DNA of 29,265 nt from a virus. Position numbers and translations under genes: made by a program. Position 1 is the stretch's first letter. Each line of letters opens with the position of its first letter. Positions 22,510-29,265 of this stretch are shown here, piece by piece. Location of the stretch: the IMG/VR virus record IMGVR_UViG_3300017963_003227, positions 1 through 29,265 of that record, one strand, 5' to 3'. Below the pieces are notes generated by a model. The model had not been told where the DNA came from and searched no databases. It saw nothing but the letters and a program-made list of their open reading frames with translations.

Positions 22510-23148
22510 GCTTCTTATTCTTTTTGAATGTTTTCAAACCGACGGCAAAAGCCCAACGGCTCTTTGACATTTCAATACTTTGCTTGGTCGGTTTTGTCTT
22601 CTTAGGCTTGAAGTGCTCTACAATGGTAAGATACTCTCTATGAGTGTGTGCCTGTAAACATTCGCTTAGAGGAACACCAAGCTCTACAGCTAAGTTGATC
22701 CAACCACCGTAGACTCTGGCACGTTTTTTACCGGAGAATTACCTTCTTGAAGGGCCTTCAGTTTCTTTTGCATGGCGGTTATATCTTTGGTAAGACTCTC
22801 TTCTGTGTCTTCTCCTTCTTGCAGCTCACTTATTTCTTGGGCCTTAGTAAAAAGAGTCTTAACGACACGGTTAGGCCAACCCTGCACGTCTTTAATAGCG
22901 ATAGGTGTTGTTGATCCATCCTCTTGTACTCGAAAAAGACAAAGGGAAACCAGCAAAACTTCTACATCTGCAAGACCTTCAAAACCTGCTGCTTTTCCGC
23001 CTTCCATTTTCGCACAAGCGAGGATAGCATTCCGATATTTGCAAGCCACTACCCCATTGGCTTCACGTAGTATGTATCGCTTATCGCCTATTTCAACAGG
23101 GATTTCAATCAAATCCAGATCGGCAAAAACTAGTACTTCTGGTTCCAC
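22487..23148 (-). CDS. Tail assembly chaperone, -1 frameshifted (GT-like) form
   Basis: A -1 shift at A AAA AAC (22729-22723) lets ribosomes leave the short form after codon 142 and read 78 more residues (RARVYGGWINLAVELGV... ending KKNKKHGRSRRN), stopping at 22487 inside the tape measure gene. The expected product is 220 aa. The extra domain has no start codon with a ribosome site and is open from before the slip site, so frameshifting is the only sensible way to make it. In lambda-like tails the short and long forms occur at a fixed ratio and the long form contacts the tape measure; that is family knowledge. Confidence 0.8.
22690..23148 (-). CDS. Tail assembly chaperone, short (G-like) form
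   Basis: GTG 23148 is chosen because AAGGAG lies 6 nt upstream; the longer open frame to 23250 overlaps the major tail gene and a hairpin. The 152-aa protein (EPEVLVFADLDLIEIPVEIG...) is a soluble alpha/beta protein with a central VEVLLVSLCLFRV and an acidic C-terminal helix (EISELQEGEDTEESLTKDI). It lies exactly between the major tail protein and the tape measure and has a slippery A AAA AAC near its end. These features define the G/GT-type tail assembly chaperone pair, which holds the tape measure during tail tube growth and is absent from the virion. Confidence 0.85.
   Translation of the reverse strand: MEPEVLVFADLDLIEIPVEIGDKRYILREANGVVACKYRNAILACAKMEGGKAAGFEGLADVEVLLVSLCLFRVQEDGSTTPIAIKDVQGWPNRVVKTLFTKAQEISELQEGEDTEESLTKDITAMQKKLKALQEGNSPVKNVPESTVVGST
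22723..22729 (-). promoter_or_regulatory. Programmed -1 ribosomal frameshift site A AAA AAC
   Basis: On the minus strand the zero-frame codons are GTA AAA AAC, so A AAA AAC fits the X XXY YYZ rule exactly. A Shine-Dalgarno-like AAGAAGG lies about 12 nt upstream, a known type of stimulator. TCTAC and GTAGA downstream could form a weak stem. Confidence 0.85.
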
Positions 23149-23178
23149 TTTTAGCTCCTTTTTTGAAAATAGAAAAGG

Positions 23179-23216
23179 GGCGGTAGCTTCCTTCGTTTCC
23201 AAAAGAAGCCACCGCC
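23179..23216 (-). terminator. Hairpin after the major tail gene (attenuator/terminator)
   Basis: On the minus strand GGCGGTGGCTTC (23216-23205) pairs with GAAGCTACCGCC (23190-23179), a 12-bp stem with one G-U and a 14-nt loop, followed by CCTTTTCTATTTT. It sits 20 nt after the major tail gene stop and upstream of the chaperone ribosome site. It is a likely partial terminator that gives more tail tube mRNA than downstream mRNA, or a 3' stabiliser. Confidence 0.75.
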
Positions 23217-23236
23217 GGTCGAGGGAGAAACACCAA

Positions 23237-23719
23237 CTACGTTCCAGCAACTTCCGTCATCACAGGGGCTTGCTCGGTTCCATCAGCCGGGTCACGGTTA
23301 GTAGGCACGATTACCACAGAACACTCTGGAGGAACACCCTCTACAAGCTCACCTGGGGTAAACCGTTTTACAAACCCGTAAAAAGCCAGCGTGCTTCCAT
23401 CTGGGAAAAACACGGTGATGGTTGTTTCGTAGTTAATGATAGCCAAAATCTCATCATACACATCTGGGTCATAAGTACCCGACAAAACCATTTCTGTCAG
23501 GGTGGCTAATGACCTTGACGCTAGGGTTCTCCAAGTGCTGTTATGCTGTGTAGTGAGTTCCACTTCATCTCCTCCGTCAATTCCTGGAGGAGTAACAGAC
23601 CTTTCCCAAAATGAAATATCGGGATCAGCATGGATCTGTACGGTTGTTTGATACCCGTCTGGTAACGGAATACCAGCTGGTGTCCGTCGACTGGCTGCGG
23701 CTGTAGGGGCACTACCCAT
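23237..23719 (-). CDS. Major tail tube protein
   Basis: The 160-aa protein has the properties of a siphovirus tail tube subunit: PDGYQTTVQIHADPDISFWE at the start, then DEVELTTQHNSTWRTLASRSLATLTEMVLSGTYDP, FFPDGSTLAFYGFVKRFTPGEL, and a C-terminal CSVVIVPTN strand. The D-x-T/N-x-M-x-x-x-x-W(R)-T and F-x-G-x-V-x-x-x-x-P elements are usual in this family. Its place, followed by a strong hairpin and the chaperone pair, supports the call. It should be one of the most abundant virion proteins. Start ATG 23719 lies 16 nt after the tail terminator gene. Confidence 0.8.
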   Translation of the reverse strand: MGSAPTAAASRRTPAGIPLPDGYQTTVQIHADPDISFWERSVTPPGIDGGDEVELTTQHNSTWRTLASRSLATLTEMVLSGTYDPDVYDEILAIINYETTITVFFPDGSTLAFYGFVKRFTPGELVEGVPPECSVVIVPTNRDPADGTEQAPVMTEVAGT

Positions 23720-23735
23720 TGAAAAGACTCCTTTA

Positions 23736-24182
23736 CTAAGTGATCTGCCGTATTGCCATAACGGCGTTGATTGTCCAAAGGGAACGTTTGCTTGTTGGTT
23801 CTTTGCCTAGACTGATCGGCCCACTTTTTCTTGTAACAGCGGGTACTTGGTATGTGTTACTGCTAATTGCTACTCCAGTATTTTGAATTGTTGAGTCGAT
23901 TGCGGCCTGGATTGCTTTTACCTTTGCCCAACCTGTTGTAAAGTCAGCGGCTCTTATCCTGATTTGTATTCCATAATGCTCATCCATAACCCCATCAATC
24001 ATGTTTCTTCCGTGAATGACACTAGCAGTATCATAGATGGTGATAGTGGAGTCTGGGCTATTTATCTCTTGAGCGACTGAGATAGGCCAGTTGTCTCCCG
24101 CACTAGGGAGACTACCTACACTAAGGTCCACAAAAGCCTTTCTAAGCACCATTGAAGCAGGATGTGTTAAAGCACCAGGCAT
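23736..24182 (-). CDS. Tail terminator/completion protein
   Basis: The 148-aa protein runs LRKAFVDLSVGSLPSAGDNWPISV, TITIYDTASVIHGRNMIDGVMDEHYGIQIRIRAAD, then AKVKAIQAAIDSTIQ and a C-terminal strand ending LWTINAVMAIRQ. This matches the tail terminator/minor capsid family (Pfam 12691 type): a helix, strands with a D-T-x-x-x-x-G-R element, a helix about residues 85-100, and a final strand. It caps the tail tube and joins it to the head. The position between the gp10-like and major tail genes fits. Confidence 0.75.
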   Translation of the reverse strand: MPGALTHPASMVLRKAFVDLSVGSLPSAGDNWPISVAQEINSPDSTITIYDTASVIHGRNMIDGVMDEHYGIQIRIRAADFTTGWAKVKAIQAAIDSTIQNTGVAISSNTYQVPAVTRKSGPISLGKEPTSKRSLWTINAVMAIRQIT

Positions 24183-24183
24183 C

Positions 24184-24552
24184 TTAGAATAGTTCCTTGT
24201 CCTCTCTACAAAACGCAGACCCTTTCAAGTTACCTGTATCTACTGGAACAACCGCCTGACTGTCTCTTTGTAAAGCTAATCCTGCCAACTTCAACGCCTC
24301 AGTTACAGTGCTTCCTCGTTTGAGGGCTGTGGCGATTATTTTGGCATACCGAGACTGGTTTTCTCGAAACGGGGTTTCCAAAAACTTGGCAATCTTTCCT
24401 GGCTTGTGTGCCGCCTCTAGGTTTTCGTGAACAAAGATAGCGTAGTTTGCAGTGTAACCTACCAACACGTCTTTAATTCGGTGTGCGTCATAACGGGTTC
24501 GCAACTCTTTTAGAGTGCGGTTAAGTCTTTTTGCGCCTTGTATGATAGCCAT
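24184..24552 (-). CDS. HK97 gp10-like head-tail joining protein
   Basis: ATG 24552 is chosen; it follows the previous stop by 1 nt (TAA-C-ATG) and begins MAIIQGAKRLNRTLKEL. The frame reaches back to 24636 inside the upstream gene. The 122-aa protein has VLVGYTANYAIFVHENLEAAHKPGKIAKFLE and a C-terminal AVVPVDTGNLKGSA. The Y-A-x-x-V-H-E...H..G..KFLE...PVDTGNL-K-x-S order is the signature of HK97 gp10-like and related proteins, which join the tail to the head. A firm call. Confidence 0.88.
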   Translation of the reverse strand: MAIIQGAKRLNRTLKELRTRYDAHRIKDVLVGYTANYAIFVHENLEAAHKPGKIAKFLETPFRENQSRYAKIIATALKRGSTVTEALKLAGLALQRDSQAVVPVDTGNLKGSAFCREDKELF

Positions 24553-24553
24553 G

Positions 24554-25303
24554 TTAACTGGACCTGTCTGCTTCAGCAACAATGTTGAGAATACCTCTTG
24601 CTCTGACTTTTTGTTCAGTAACGTCCCACAGAACATAACGCCTAATGTCCGCTGTTGCCGTGTCTGTATCGTTGTCTCCAGTTACTGTGACTTGGTTGTT
24701 GTCGTCTCCTCCAACGCTAATTGTCCCATTTGAAGTTCCCGTGTCGTCAATTGTCCACAAGATGGTAGTGCGGTCATCCTTATCATACACTCTGAATTCT
24801 AGAGTTGACGCACTAAGGTCCACTGCGTCTCCGTTGTCATCAACGACGGTAAAAATAACAGGACCAAACTTTTCGTGTTGATAGGTAACAATATTGTTGT
24901 CTGAAACTGCTCCAGCAGACACCGTCACACCTACTGGAGTAAAGACAACATACATTACCCCATCTAAGTGAACCTCTTTTGTCTCCTCAATAATTCCGTC
25001 AAACTCTAATGAGACCAAAACAGTACGACTACCCGACACAAAGGCTGCATCTGGAATGTCAACACGGTACACTCCTTTGGCATTCGTTGCGTCTACTTCA
25101 ATGAATCCTCCATCGGTATGATCGGCCGTAACACTGGCTAATTCTACCAAAGGCACTTGTACTGCTGCGGCTCTGTTTCGAGTATAGTAACAAGAGACAC
25201 CAGCACTGTTGTAAGCTAGTCCAGTTTTAGCCAGTCCTGTGGTTGCATCCCGTAACCGAAAATAAACGGTGATGTTTGTCTTGCCTGGTTTAACTGCGTC
25301 CAT
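24554..25303 (-). CDS. BppU-like/Ig-like phage structural protein
   Basis: The 249-aa protein is beta-rich. Residues about 1-120 (ITVYFRLRDATTGLAKTGLAY, SCYYTRNRAAAVQVPL, GGFIEVDATNAKGVYRVDIP, RTVLVSLEFDG) form one or two Ig-like domains. The C-terminal half (about 140-245) has FTVVDDNGDAVDLSASTLEFRVYD, which resembles the BppU N-terminal/DUF2479 domain. Such domains anchor receptor-binding proteins to baseplates. It overlaps the small gene upstream by 1 nt (TGATG). It is probably a tail or neck appendage scaffold; the exact role is uncertain. Confidence 0.7.
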   Translation of the reverse strand: MDAVKPGKTNITVYFRLRDATTGLAKTGLAYNSAGVSCYYTRNRAAAVQVPLVELASVTADHTDGGFIEVDATNAKGVYRVDIPDAAFVSGSRTVLVSLEFDGIIEETKEVHLDGVMYVVFTPVGVTVSAGAVSDNNIVTYQHEKFGPVIFTVVDDNGDAVDLSASTLEFRVYDKDDRTTILWTIDDTGTSNGTISVGGDDNNQVTVTGDNDTDTATADIRRYVLWDVTEQKVRARGILNIVAEADRSS

Positions 25304-25608
25304 CAGCCCAACCCTCCTGCAATAGGCAAAATGCCTCCTACTAAGTGTCCTTCATCCCAACAAATATCAGCCGTCTCTACCGCTATCCCTCTGTATGACT
25401 CCCCCGCTTGTAGCCTGTCTGCTGCGGAAACATCGCTGTCTCCTCTGGGTAATACAGTTAAAAACGATAGATGGTCTCCTATCGTGCTGGCCCGTTTGTC
25501 TGGATCGTAAAAGGACGATGGGTATGACTCTAATCCGTCTAATGCGTCAAACTCTTCAAAGTCTAATGCATCAAACCCGTCAAAAGTTAGATCGTCAAAG
25601 TATGCCAT
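25303..25608 (-). CDS. Small acidic protein with FD-rich repeats
   Basis: The 101-aa protein has an N-terminal degenerate repeat of F-D-x-L units (YFDDLTFDGFDALDFEEF, DALDGLESY), strongly acidic and aromatic. The C-terminal part has LSFLTVLPRGDSDVSAADRLQAGESYRGIAVETAD, which looks like a folded beta domain. No family was recognised. It sits between the tailspike and the BppU-like protein in coupled order (6 nt after the spike stop), so it may connect them in the virion. Confidence 0.6.
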   Translation of the reverse strand: MAYFDDLTFDGFDALDFEEFDALDGLESYPSSFYDPDKRASTIGDHLSFLTVLPRGDSDVSAADRLQAGESYRGIAVETADICWDEGHLVGGILPIAGGLG

Positions 25609-25614
25609 CAGTGA

Positions 25615-28005
25615 TCACACCTCATACCAGGTGCCTCCCCGATTCAAAAAAGTAACCATTGTGTTAGCCGAAGGAGTAAGATTGCTTCCCGACAGAGTTA
25701 CAATATCTGAACCGTGCTCTACAACAGCGTTTCCTCCTAAAAAGAACACCCGTAAAATAAGACCATCGTATCCCTTATCAAAATCAGTGATCGTATTATT
25801 GAAATCTGCTGCAATCTCTAATACAGGGTTTGGGACCCAAATTTCTGCTGTAGGTAAACTGCTGTAAACAGACACAGTACCCGTGCCAGTACCCGATTGG
25901 TCAGAAACTGAAGCGGGGGTTGTTGCTCCTTCTACAATGTTGTTTTCTTCTGACCCGTTCCATTCTGCGATAGCTTCTGTTTCAACAGATTCATCGGCCG
26001 CAGAGTAGCAGCGGGTCTGTTTTACCTCACAACCAAAGGCATAATAACCTGAAACATAAGTGTCGTGTTCTACTGCTGCTTTGCGAATGCCTTGAGCACG
26101 GACGTTATTTACTGTACAACGTCTTGCCTTAGACTGCCACTCTACAACGTAATCACACAGTCCTTCAGCTGCGTCGTCACATATTATGTCTTCTACTGTA
26201 ACGTTCTCGCAGCCATGCAAAAGCATAATTTTACTACGAAGGATTGAGTTGGCTTCAAACCTAAGATTCTTCAATGAAGCCATTACTGAAGGATCAACAA
26301 CTAGCCCGGGGCCTCCTGCTATAATGTACTCTGTTCCGTCCCCAACAGACCCATAACCGCTAGTGTCTAGGGCAGTAACTCCTACTTCAGAATCTATTGT
26401 ACCATCCCACACCGACCATAAAGAAAAGGAGTCAGCGTCAATGTACTTTACCCGGTACCAGATATCATTGAGTTCGGTCATCCCAGTAGCTGCCATTATT
26501 TTGACATGCTGCCCTTCTACTAGGTTGTGATTCTGACAAGTAATAACACCCGGATTGGCCTTAGTGATTCCTGAGCACCGACGATAAATCAATCGGGAAG
26601 TACTGCCTGCTGAAGTCCATGCATCTGTCGTTACAAAGACACTGCTGTTAGTTACAGAAGCAACAGTGGTTTCAATCCCATCTACGTCCAAACGGATTGG
26701 ATCGCCTGCTTGCAAACCATGGTCTGTTAGCGTGCACGTCTTTTTGTCTGCTGCCACAGCGACATTAAGCGCACTGCCTGTTTGACAAGATTCTATGAGA
26801 AGAGTGTCTAGTTGTGTCCCGTTACAGTCAAGAGAAAACAACCCTCTTTCCCACGCTCTAGTTTGAGTGTAAGAACTGCCCTGATCATCGCTCACTACAT
26901 CTTCATCTATTGCTGGCCAACTAGCGTCAAGATGACTTCTAGCAGAATTACCGATCAAAGATTGGAGGTAGCATCCTCCCATATTTCTGCCTCTGAACAA
27001 CTGACCTTTGCAATACCAAAAGAAACAATTCAACAATTGGCTCCCCCAACACTCACTGAACTCTACTCCAATATGAAGAGACTTATAAATTTCCAATCCG
27101 TTAAATGTTTTACCAAACGTCTGATGACTGAGGTATGCTCCTCGGCTGAGATACTGACAATCCAAGGCAAGATTCTTTATGACTTCAAAAGCCTTACCGT
27201 TGCCTTCACCGCTGTAGTAGAGAAGGTATTGACGGTTGACTACTGACCCTGTTCTTTTCAAACAGGCATAGCCGATTCCCTCTAAGATGACGTGCTGTTT
27301 GCGAGATTGCGCAGAGTTTGCATGTCCCCGCCAACAAGTTGTCGCCCCCACTGCGTCTATGTCGGCCCAGTCTGTTGAGTAGTTTATCCAATCGTATCCA
27401 ACAAAGATAGGGGCACCAAGTAGGTAGGTACCGCTACTAAACAAAACTCGTCCTACTTTAGCAAAGGAAGAGGTTGAATAGTCAAATGCATCTATGGCTT
27501 GTTGGATTGGAATATGAGCGTTTGCTGTACTGTTATCGGGCACAGCCCCCCAGTCCTCTGGTCTTACAGTATCTTGCGGACTAGTTTCTGCTACTCTTAC
27601 TCCTCCAGCCGTACCAGCCAATCTTCCTTGTTCATCAAAGCATTGTTGCTTTGAGGGGTTCATGTAAGGTTGATTGAATGTCGCAGTCACTCCTGCTGCT
27701 AATTTTAGGACACCCCCCATAAATAGCACGGGAACTGTGAACGTGATGTCCGATTCAACTAAGTATGTACCTGGAGGAAAAACCAACCAACGACTAGCAC
27801 TCACTGCGGCTGTCAAAGCGTTGCTAATCTCAGGTTCATCGTCTGCTACCCCATCCGCCGTTGCATCATAGTTGAGAACAGAGACACCATTAATGGCGTT
27901 GACTAGTGCGTCTGCCAAGTCAGCAACAAAATCAAAAGCTTCTCCTGTAGGCTGAGGAGCAGCCATTACAGGAATACCACTACTGACGTCACTTGCTAAT
28001 ACCAC
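25615..28005 (-). CDS. Pectate-lyase-fold tailspike
   Basis: GTG 28005 is preferred: AGGAG at 28020-28016 lies 10 nt upstream and the codon overlaps the fibre stop as TAGTG. A start at GTG 28014 would be only 1 nt from that site. The roughly 796-aa protein carries a pectate_lyase_3-type opening (VLNYDATADGVADDEPEISN, FPPGTYLVESD) and a second one (VRPEDWGAVPDNSTANAHIP, FSSGTYLLG), then a right-handed beta-helix with Cys/Asn ladders. At about 411-475 and 478-550 two small domains interrupt it (TCTLTDHGLQAGDPIRL; ITKANPGVITCQNHNLVEG), after which the helix resumes (LKNLRFEANS...CENVTVEDIICDD). It is probably a receptor-binding or glycan-degrading spike; no catalytic pair could be assigned. Confidence 0.85.
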   Translation of the reverse strand: MVLASDVSSGIPVMAAPQPTGEAFDFVADLADALVNAINGVSVLNYDATADGVADDEPEISNALTAAVSASRWLVFPPGTYLVESDITFTVPVLFMGGVLKLAAGVTATFNQPYMNPSKQQCFDEQGRLAGTAGGVRVAETSPQDTVRPEDWGAVPDNSTANAHIPIQQAIDAFDYSTSSFAKVGRVLFSSGTYLLGAPIFVGYDWINYSTDWADIDAVGATTCWRGHANSAQSRKQHVILEGIGYACLKRTGSVVNRQYLLYYSGEGNGKAFEVIKNLALDCQYLSRGAYLSHQTFGKTFNGLEIYKSLHIGVEFSECWGSQLLNCFFWYCKGQLFRGRNMGGCYLQSLIGNSARSHLDASWPAIDEDVVSDDQGSSYTQTRAWERGLFSLDCNGTQLDTLLIESCQTGSALNVAVAADKKTCTLTDHGLQAGDPIRLDVDGIETTVASVTNSSVFVTTDAWTSAGSTSRLIYRRCSGITKANPGVITCQNHNLVEGQHVKIMAATGMTELNDIWYRVKYIDADSFSLWSVWDGTIDSEVGVTALDTSGYGSVGDGTEYIIAGGPGLVVDPSVMASLKNLRFEANSILRSKIMLLHGCENVTVEDIICDDAAEGLCDYVVEWQSKARRCTVNNVRAQGIRKAAVEHDTYVSGYYAFGCEVKQTRCYSAADESVETEAIAEWNGSEENNIVEGATTPASVSDQSGTGTGTVSVYSSLPTAEIWVPNPVLEIAADFNNTITDFDKGYDGLILRVFFLGGNAVVEHGSDIVTLSGSNLTPSANTMVTFLNRGGTWYEV

Positions 28006-29265
28006 TAGCTCCACTCTCCTCTAGTAAAGGTTGTACCATCGTCAGCAAGGGAAGCAGTTGCAATGTTATCGTCATCCGCATCGTTTCGTAGTGACGCTTG
28101 ACTACTTGTACGATTTTGCTCATTACGAGCAAGCGTAAACATCCAATGGACCATAGACACCATAGATGCTGTAGCCGCAGGAGCACTACTGGGTTCTGCA
28201 TAGGTATCTACATTCAAAGCGTCCACTACTTCAGCGTTCACGGCTGCAGCAGTAAGCATGTCTGTGTTTGTCGTGCAAGTTGCTATTGTTCCTGTAATGT
28301 CCGCTAAGATGTCATTAACAGTCCCTACAACACGGATACCACTACCAGCAGAAGCGTCAATGTCTATTCCATAGGTAGCTCCGTTGATATCAACTCCGGC
28401 CAAAGCGCCAGTGATTGCAACACCATGACCTCCGGCCCCATCAATGTTGATTCCGAGAGTAGAGCCATTAACAGAAATGCCTGTTCCACCCGCATTATCT
28501 ATATCAACAACGCCTGCTGCATCATTACCATTGATTGTTAGCTTATTCAGCGTCAGTCCCGTACCGCCGGTGCCGTCGAGGATGTCGTCGAGTTTCCCGG
28601 CCGAGGCGGCGGCCAGCCCGGAAAGCGTGCCGACCGAGCCGCTGAGGTTACCGGTGATGTCGGCCAAGATGTCGTTGACCGTACCAACGACACGCACACC
28701 AGAACCCGCGCTGGCGTCAATGTCGATTCCGTACGTTGTGCCCGTGCACTCAATGCCTGGACCATCGCTGCCGTCAACATCAATCCCAATCGTGGCTCCT
28801 GTAATCGACACCCCCGCGTTGACTTGGCCATCAACCTGAAGCCCCACCGTGCTGCCAATAACATCCAGGCCTACACCGGCTGAGGCGGTTACTTGTATCC
28901 CGTAAGTTGTGCCATTAACTTCAATTCCTGGCCCTGCTGATGCTGCGATGTCAACCGCGTGTGTCGTACCCGTAACCTGGACACCGATGCCACCACTAGC
29001 GTCAATGTCGAGGCCATGCGTTACCCCAGAAACACTTATGCCGGCCAGGGTGCCTGCAATCGCGACACCGTGCCCGCTGGCCCCGTCAATGTTGATGCCG
29101 AGGGTGGAACCGTTGACAACGACCCCCGCACCGCCCGCATTGTCAATATCCACGACACCCGCAGCGTCATTGCCGTTGATTGTCAGCTTATTTAATGTTA
29201 GTCCCGTCCCCCCAGTACCGTCCAATATGTCTTCCAGCTTAGCTGCATTAGCGTCAGAGAGGTTA
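28005..29265 (-). CDS. Repetitive beta-helical tail fibre, N-terminus beyond window
   Basis: The frame is open to the window end (…AKLEDI-LDGTGG), and the TTG at 29225 is only an internal codon, so this is the C-terminal part. More than 300 residues consist of short repeats of the type G-I-x-I-D-A-S-A-G-x-G-V-x-V-x-G-T, a Gly/Ile/Val/Asp ladder expected to form a beta-helix or triple-stranded fibre. Longer units are superposed: DILDGTGGTGLTLNKLTING recurs with a 645-nt period, and VVGTVNDILADITG recurs 360 nt apart. The last 100 residues (EVVDALNVDTYAEPSSAPAA onward) form a non-repetitive tip with a helix. It is probably an adsorption fibre. Base composition changes sharply inside the gene. 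Confidence 0.82.
   Translation of the reverse strand, partial: NLSDANAAKLEDILDGTGGTGLTLNKLTINGNDAAGVVDIDNAGGAGVVVNGSTLGINIDGASGHGVAIAGTLAGISVSGVTHGLDIDASGGIGVQVTGTTHAVDIAASAGPGIEVNGTTYGIQVTASAGVGLDVIGSTVGLQVDGQVNAGVSITGATIGIDVDGSDGPGIECTGTTYGIDIDASAGSGVRVVGTVNDILADITGNLSGSVGTLSGLAAASAGKLDDILDGTGGTGLTLNKLTINGNDAAGVVDIDNAGGTGISVNGSTLGINIDGAGGHGVAITGALAGVDINGATYGIDIDASAGSGIRVVGTVNDILADITGTIATCTTNTDMLTAAAVNAEVVDALNVDTYAEPSSAPAATASMVSMVHWMFTLARNEQNRTSSQASLRNDADDDNIATASLADDGTTFTRGEWS
28400..29228 (-). repeat. 645-nt-period internal repeat of the tail fibre gene
   Basis: Segments about 29228-29041 and 28583-28396 align at an exact offset of 645 nt and encode nearly the same 60 residues (ILDGTGGTGLTLNKLTINGN and onward to GHGVAI), yet differ at most synonymous positions. 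A second pair (28740-28681 and 28380-28321) is offset by 360 nt. Confidence 0.8.
28555..29200. other. High-GC block inside the tail fibre gene
   Basis: Counting by eye, 28561-28620 has 45 of 60 G/C, 28621-28680 has 37 and 29101-29160 has 37, whereas 28441-28500 has 26 and 28321-28380 has 29. The block is about 645 nt long, the same as the repeat period, and its ends fall in the repeated DGTGGTGLTLNKLT sequence. This suggests replacement or insertion from a GC-rich relative. Confidence 0.75.

Noticed and set aside
22772-23509. 245-aa plus-strand open frame
   Set aside because: Antisense to the chaperone and major tail genes; Ser/Arg-rich shadow translation with no domain.
28444-28839. 131-aa plus-strand open frame in the fibre gene
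   Set aside because: Val/Pro/Ser-rich repeat product that simply mirrors the fibre repeats on the other strand.
28005-29265. The fibre repeats considered as a CRISPR array or minisatellite
   Set aside because: Repeats are conserved at protein level with variable codons and stay in frame, so they are coding repeats.

Overview
This window looks like part of a tailed (siphovirus-type) phage or prophage genome. On the right, the minus strand carries a full tail module: head-tail joining genes, major tail protein, a chaperone pair with a -1 frameshift, a tape measure protein, minor tail proteins, a tailspike and a tail fibre. On the left, the plus strand carries small early-type genes and a UvrD-like helicase. 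No integrase, terminase, portal, capsid, tRNA or CRISPR array is visible, so lysogeny cannot be judged. One plus-strand protein ends in a PEP-CTERM sorting signal. This points to a Gram-negative host with an exosortase, such as a planctomycete, verrucomicrobium or similar aquatic bacterium. That host assignment is inference.

Layout. Bases 1-5308 (+) hold about a dozen tightly packed genes: a truncated VWA-like protein, small unknown proteins, an excisionase-like HTH protein, a PEP-CTERM surface protein followed by a two-segment membrane protein, a superfamily 1 helicase, a second HTH protein and a small basic protein. This run ends at a strong intrinsic terminator (5352-5391). Bases 5392-5624 are a non-coding convergent region with short direct repeats. 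All genes from 29265 down to 5625 are on the minus strand, with almost no spacing and many ATGA, TAATG or TTGA junctions, so they read as one late operon.

Within that operon the order of transcription is: beta-helical tail fibre (cut by the window edge), pectate-lyase-fold tailspike, a small acidic protein, a BppU-like protein, a gp10-like joining protein, tail terminator, major tail protein, a hairpin, the tail assembly chaperone with an A AAA AAC slippery site, tape measure (779 aa) and five minor tail or unknown proteins. After a zinc-ribbon protein come twelve carbohydrate genes: a GT-A glycosyltransferase, an FkbM methyltransferase, a sulfotransferase-GT25 fusion, an NDP-sugar dehydratase/epimerase, two tandem methyltransferases, two more FkbM methyltransferases, three tandem GT8-like transferases, a macrocin-type O-methyltransferase, a GT2 transferase and a GT11 fucosyltransferase-like enzyme.

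How it may work: the sugar cluster is co-oriented with, and directly downstream of, the tail genes. The simplest reading is a late system that builds a methylated, possibly sulfated and fucosylated glycan, either on the virion or on the host surface. The early PEP-CTERM protein could be sorted by the host exosortase and change the cell surface. These two items, and an abrupt high-GC block exactly one repeat period long inside the tail fibre, are the most unusual features of the window.
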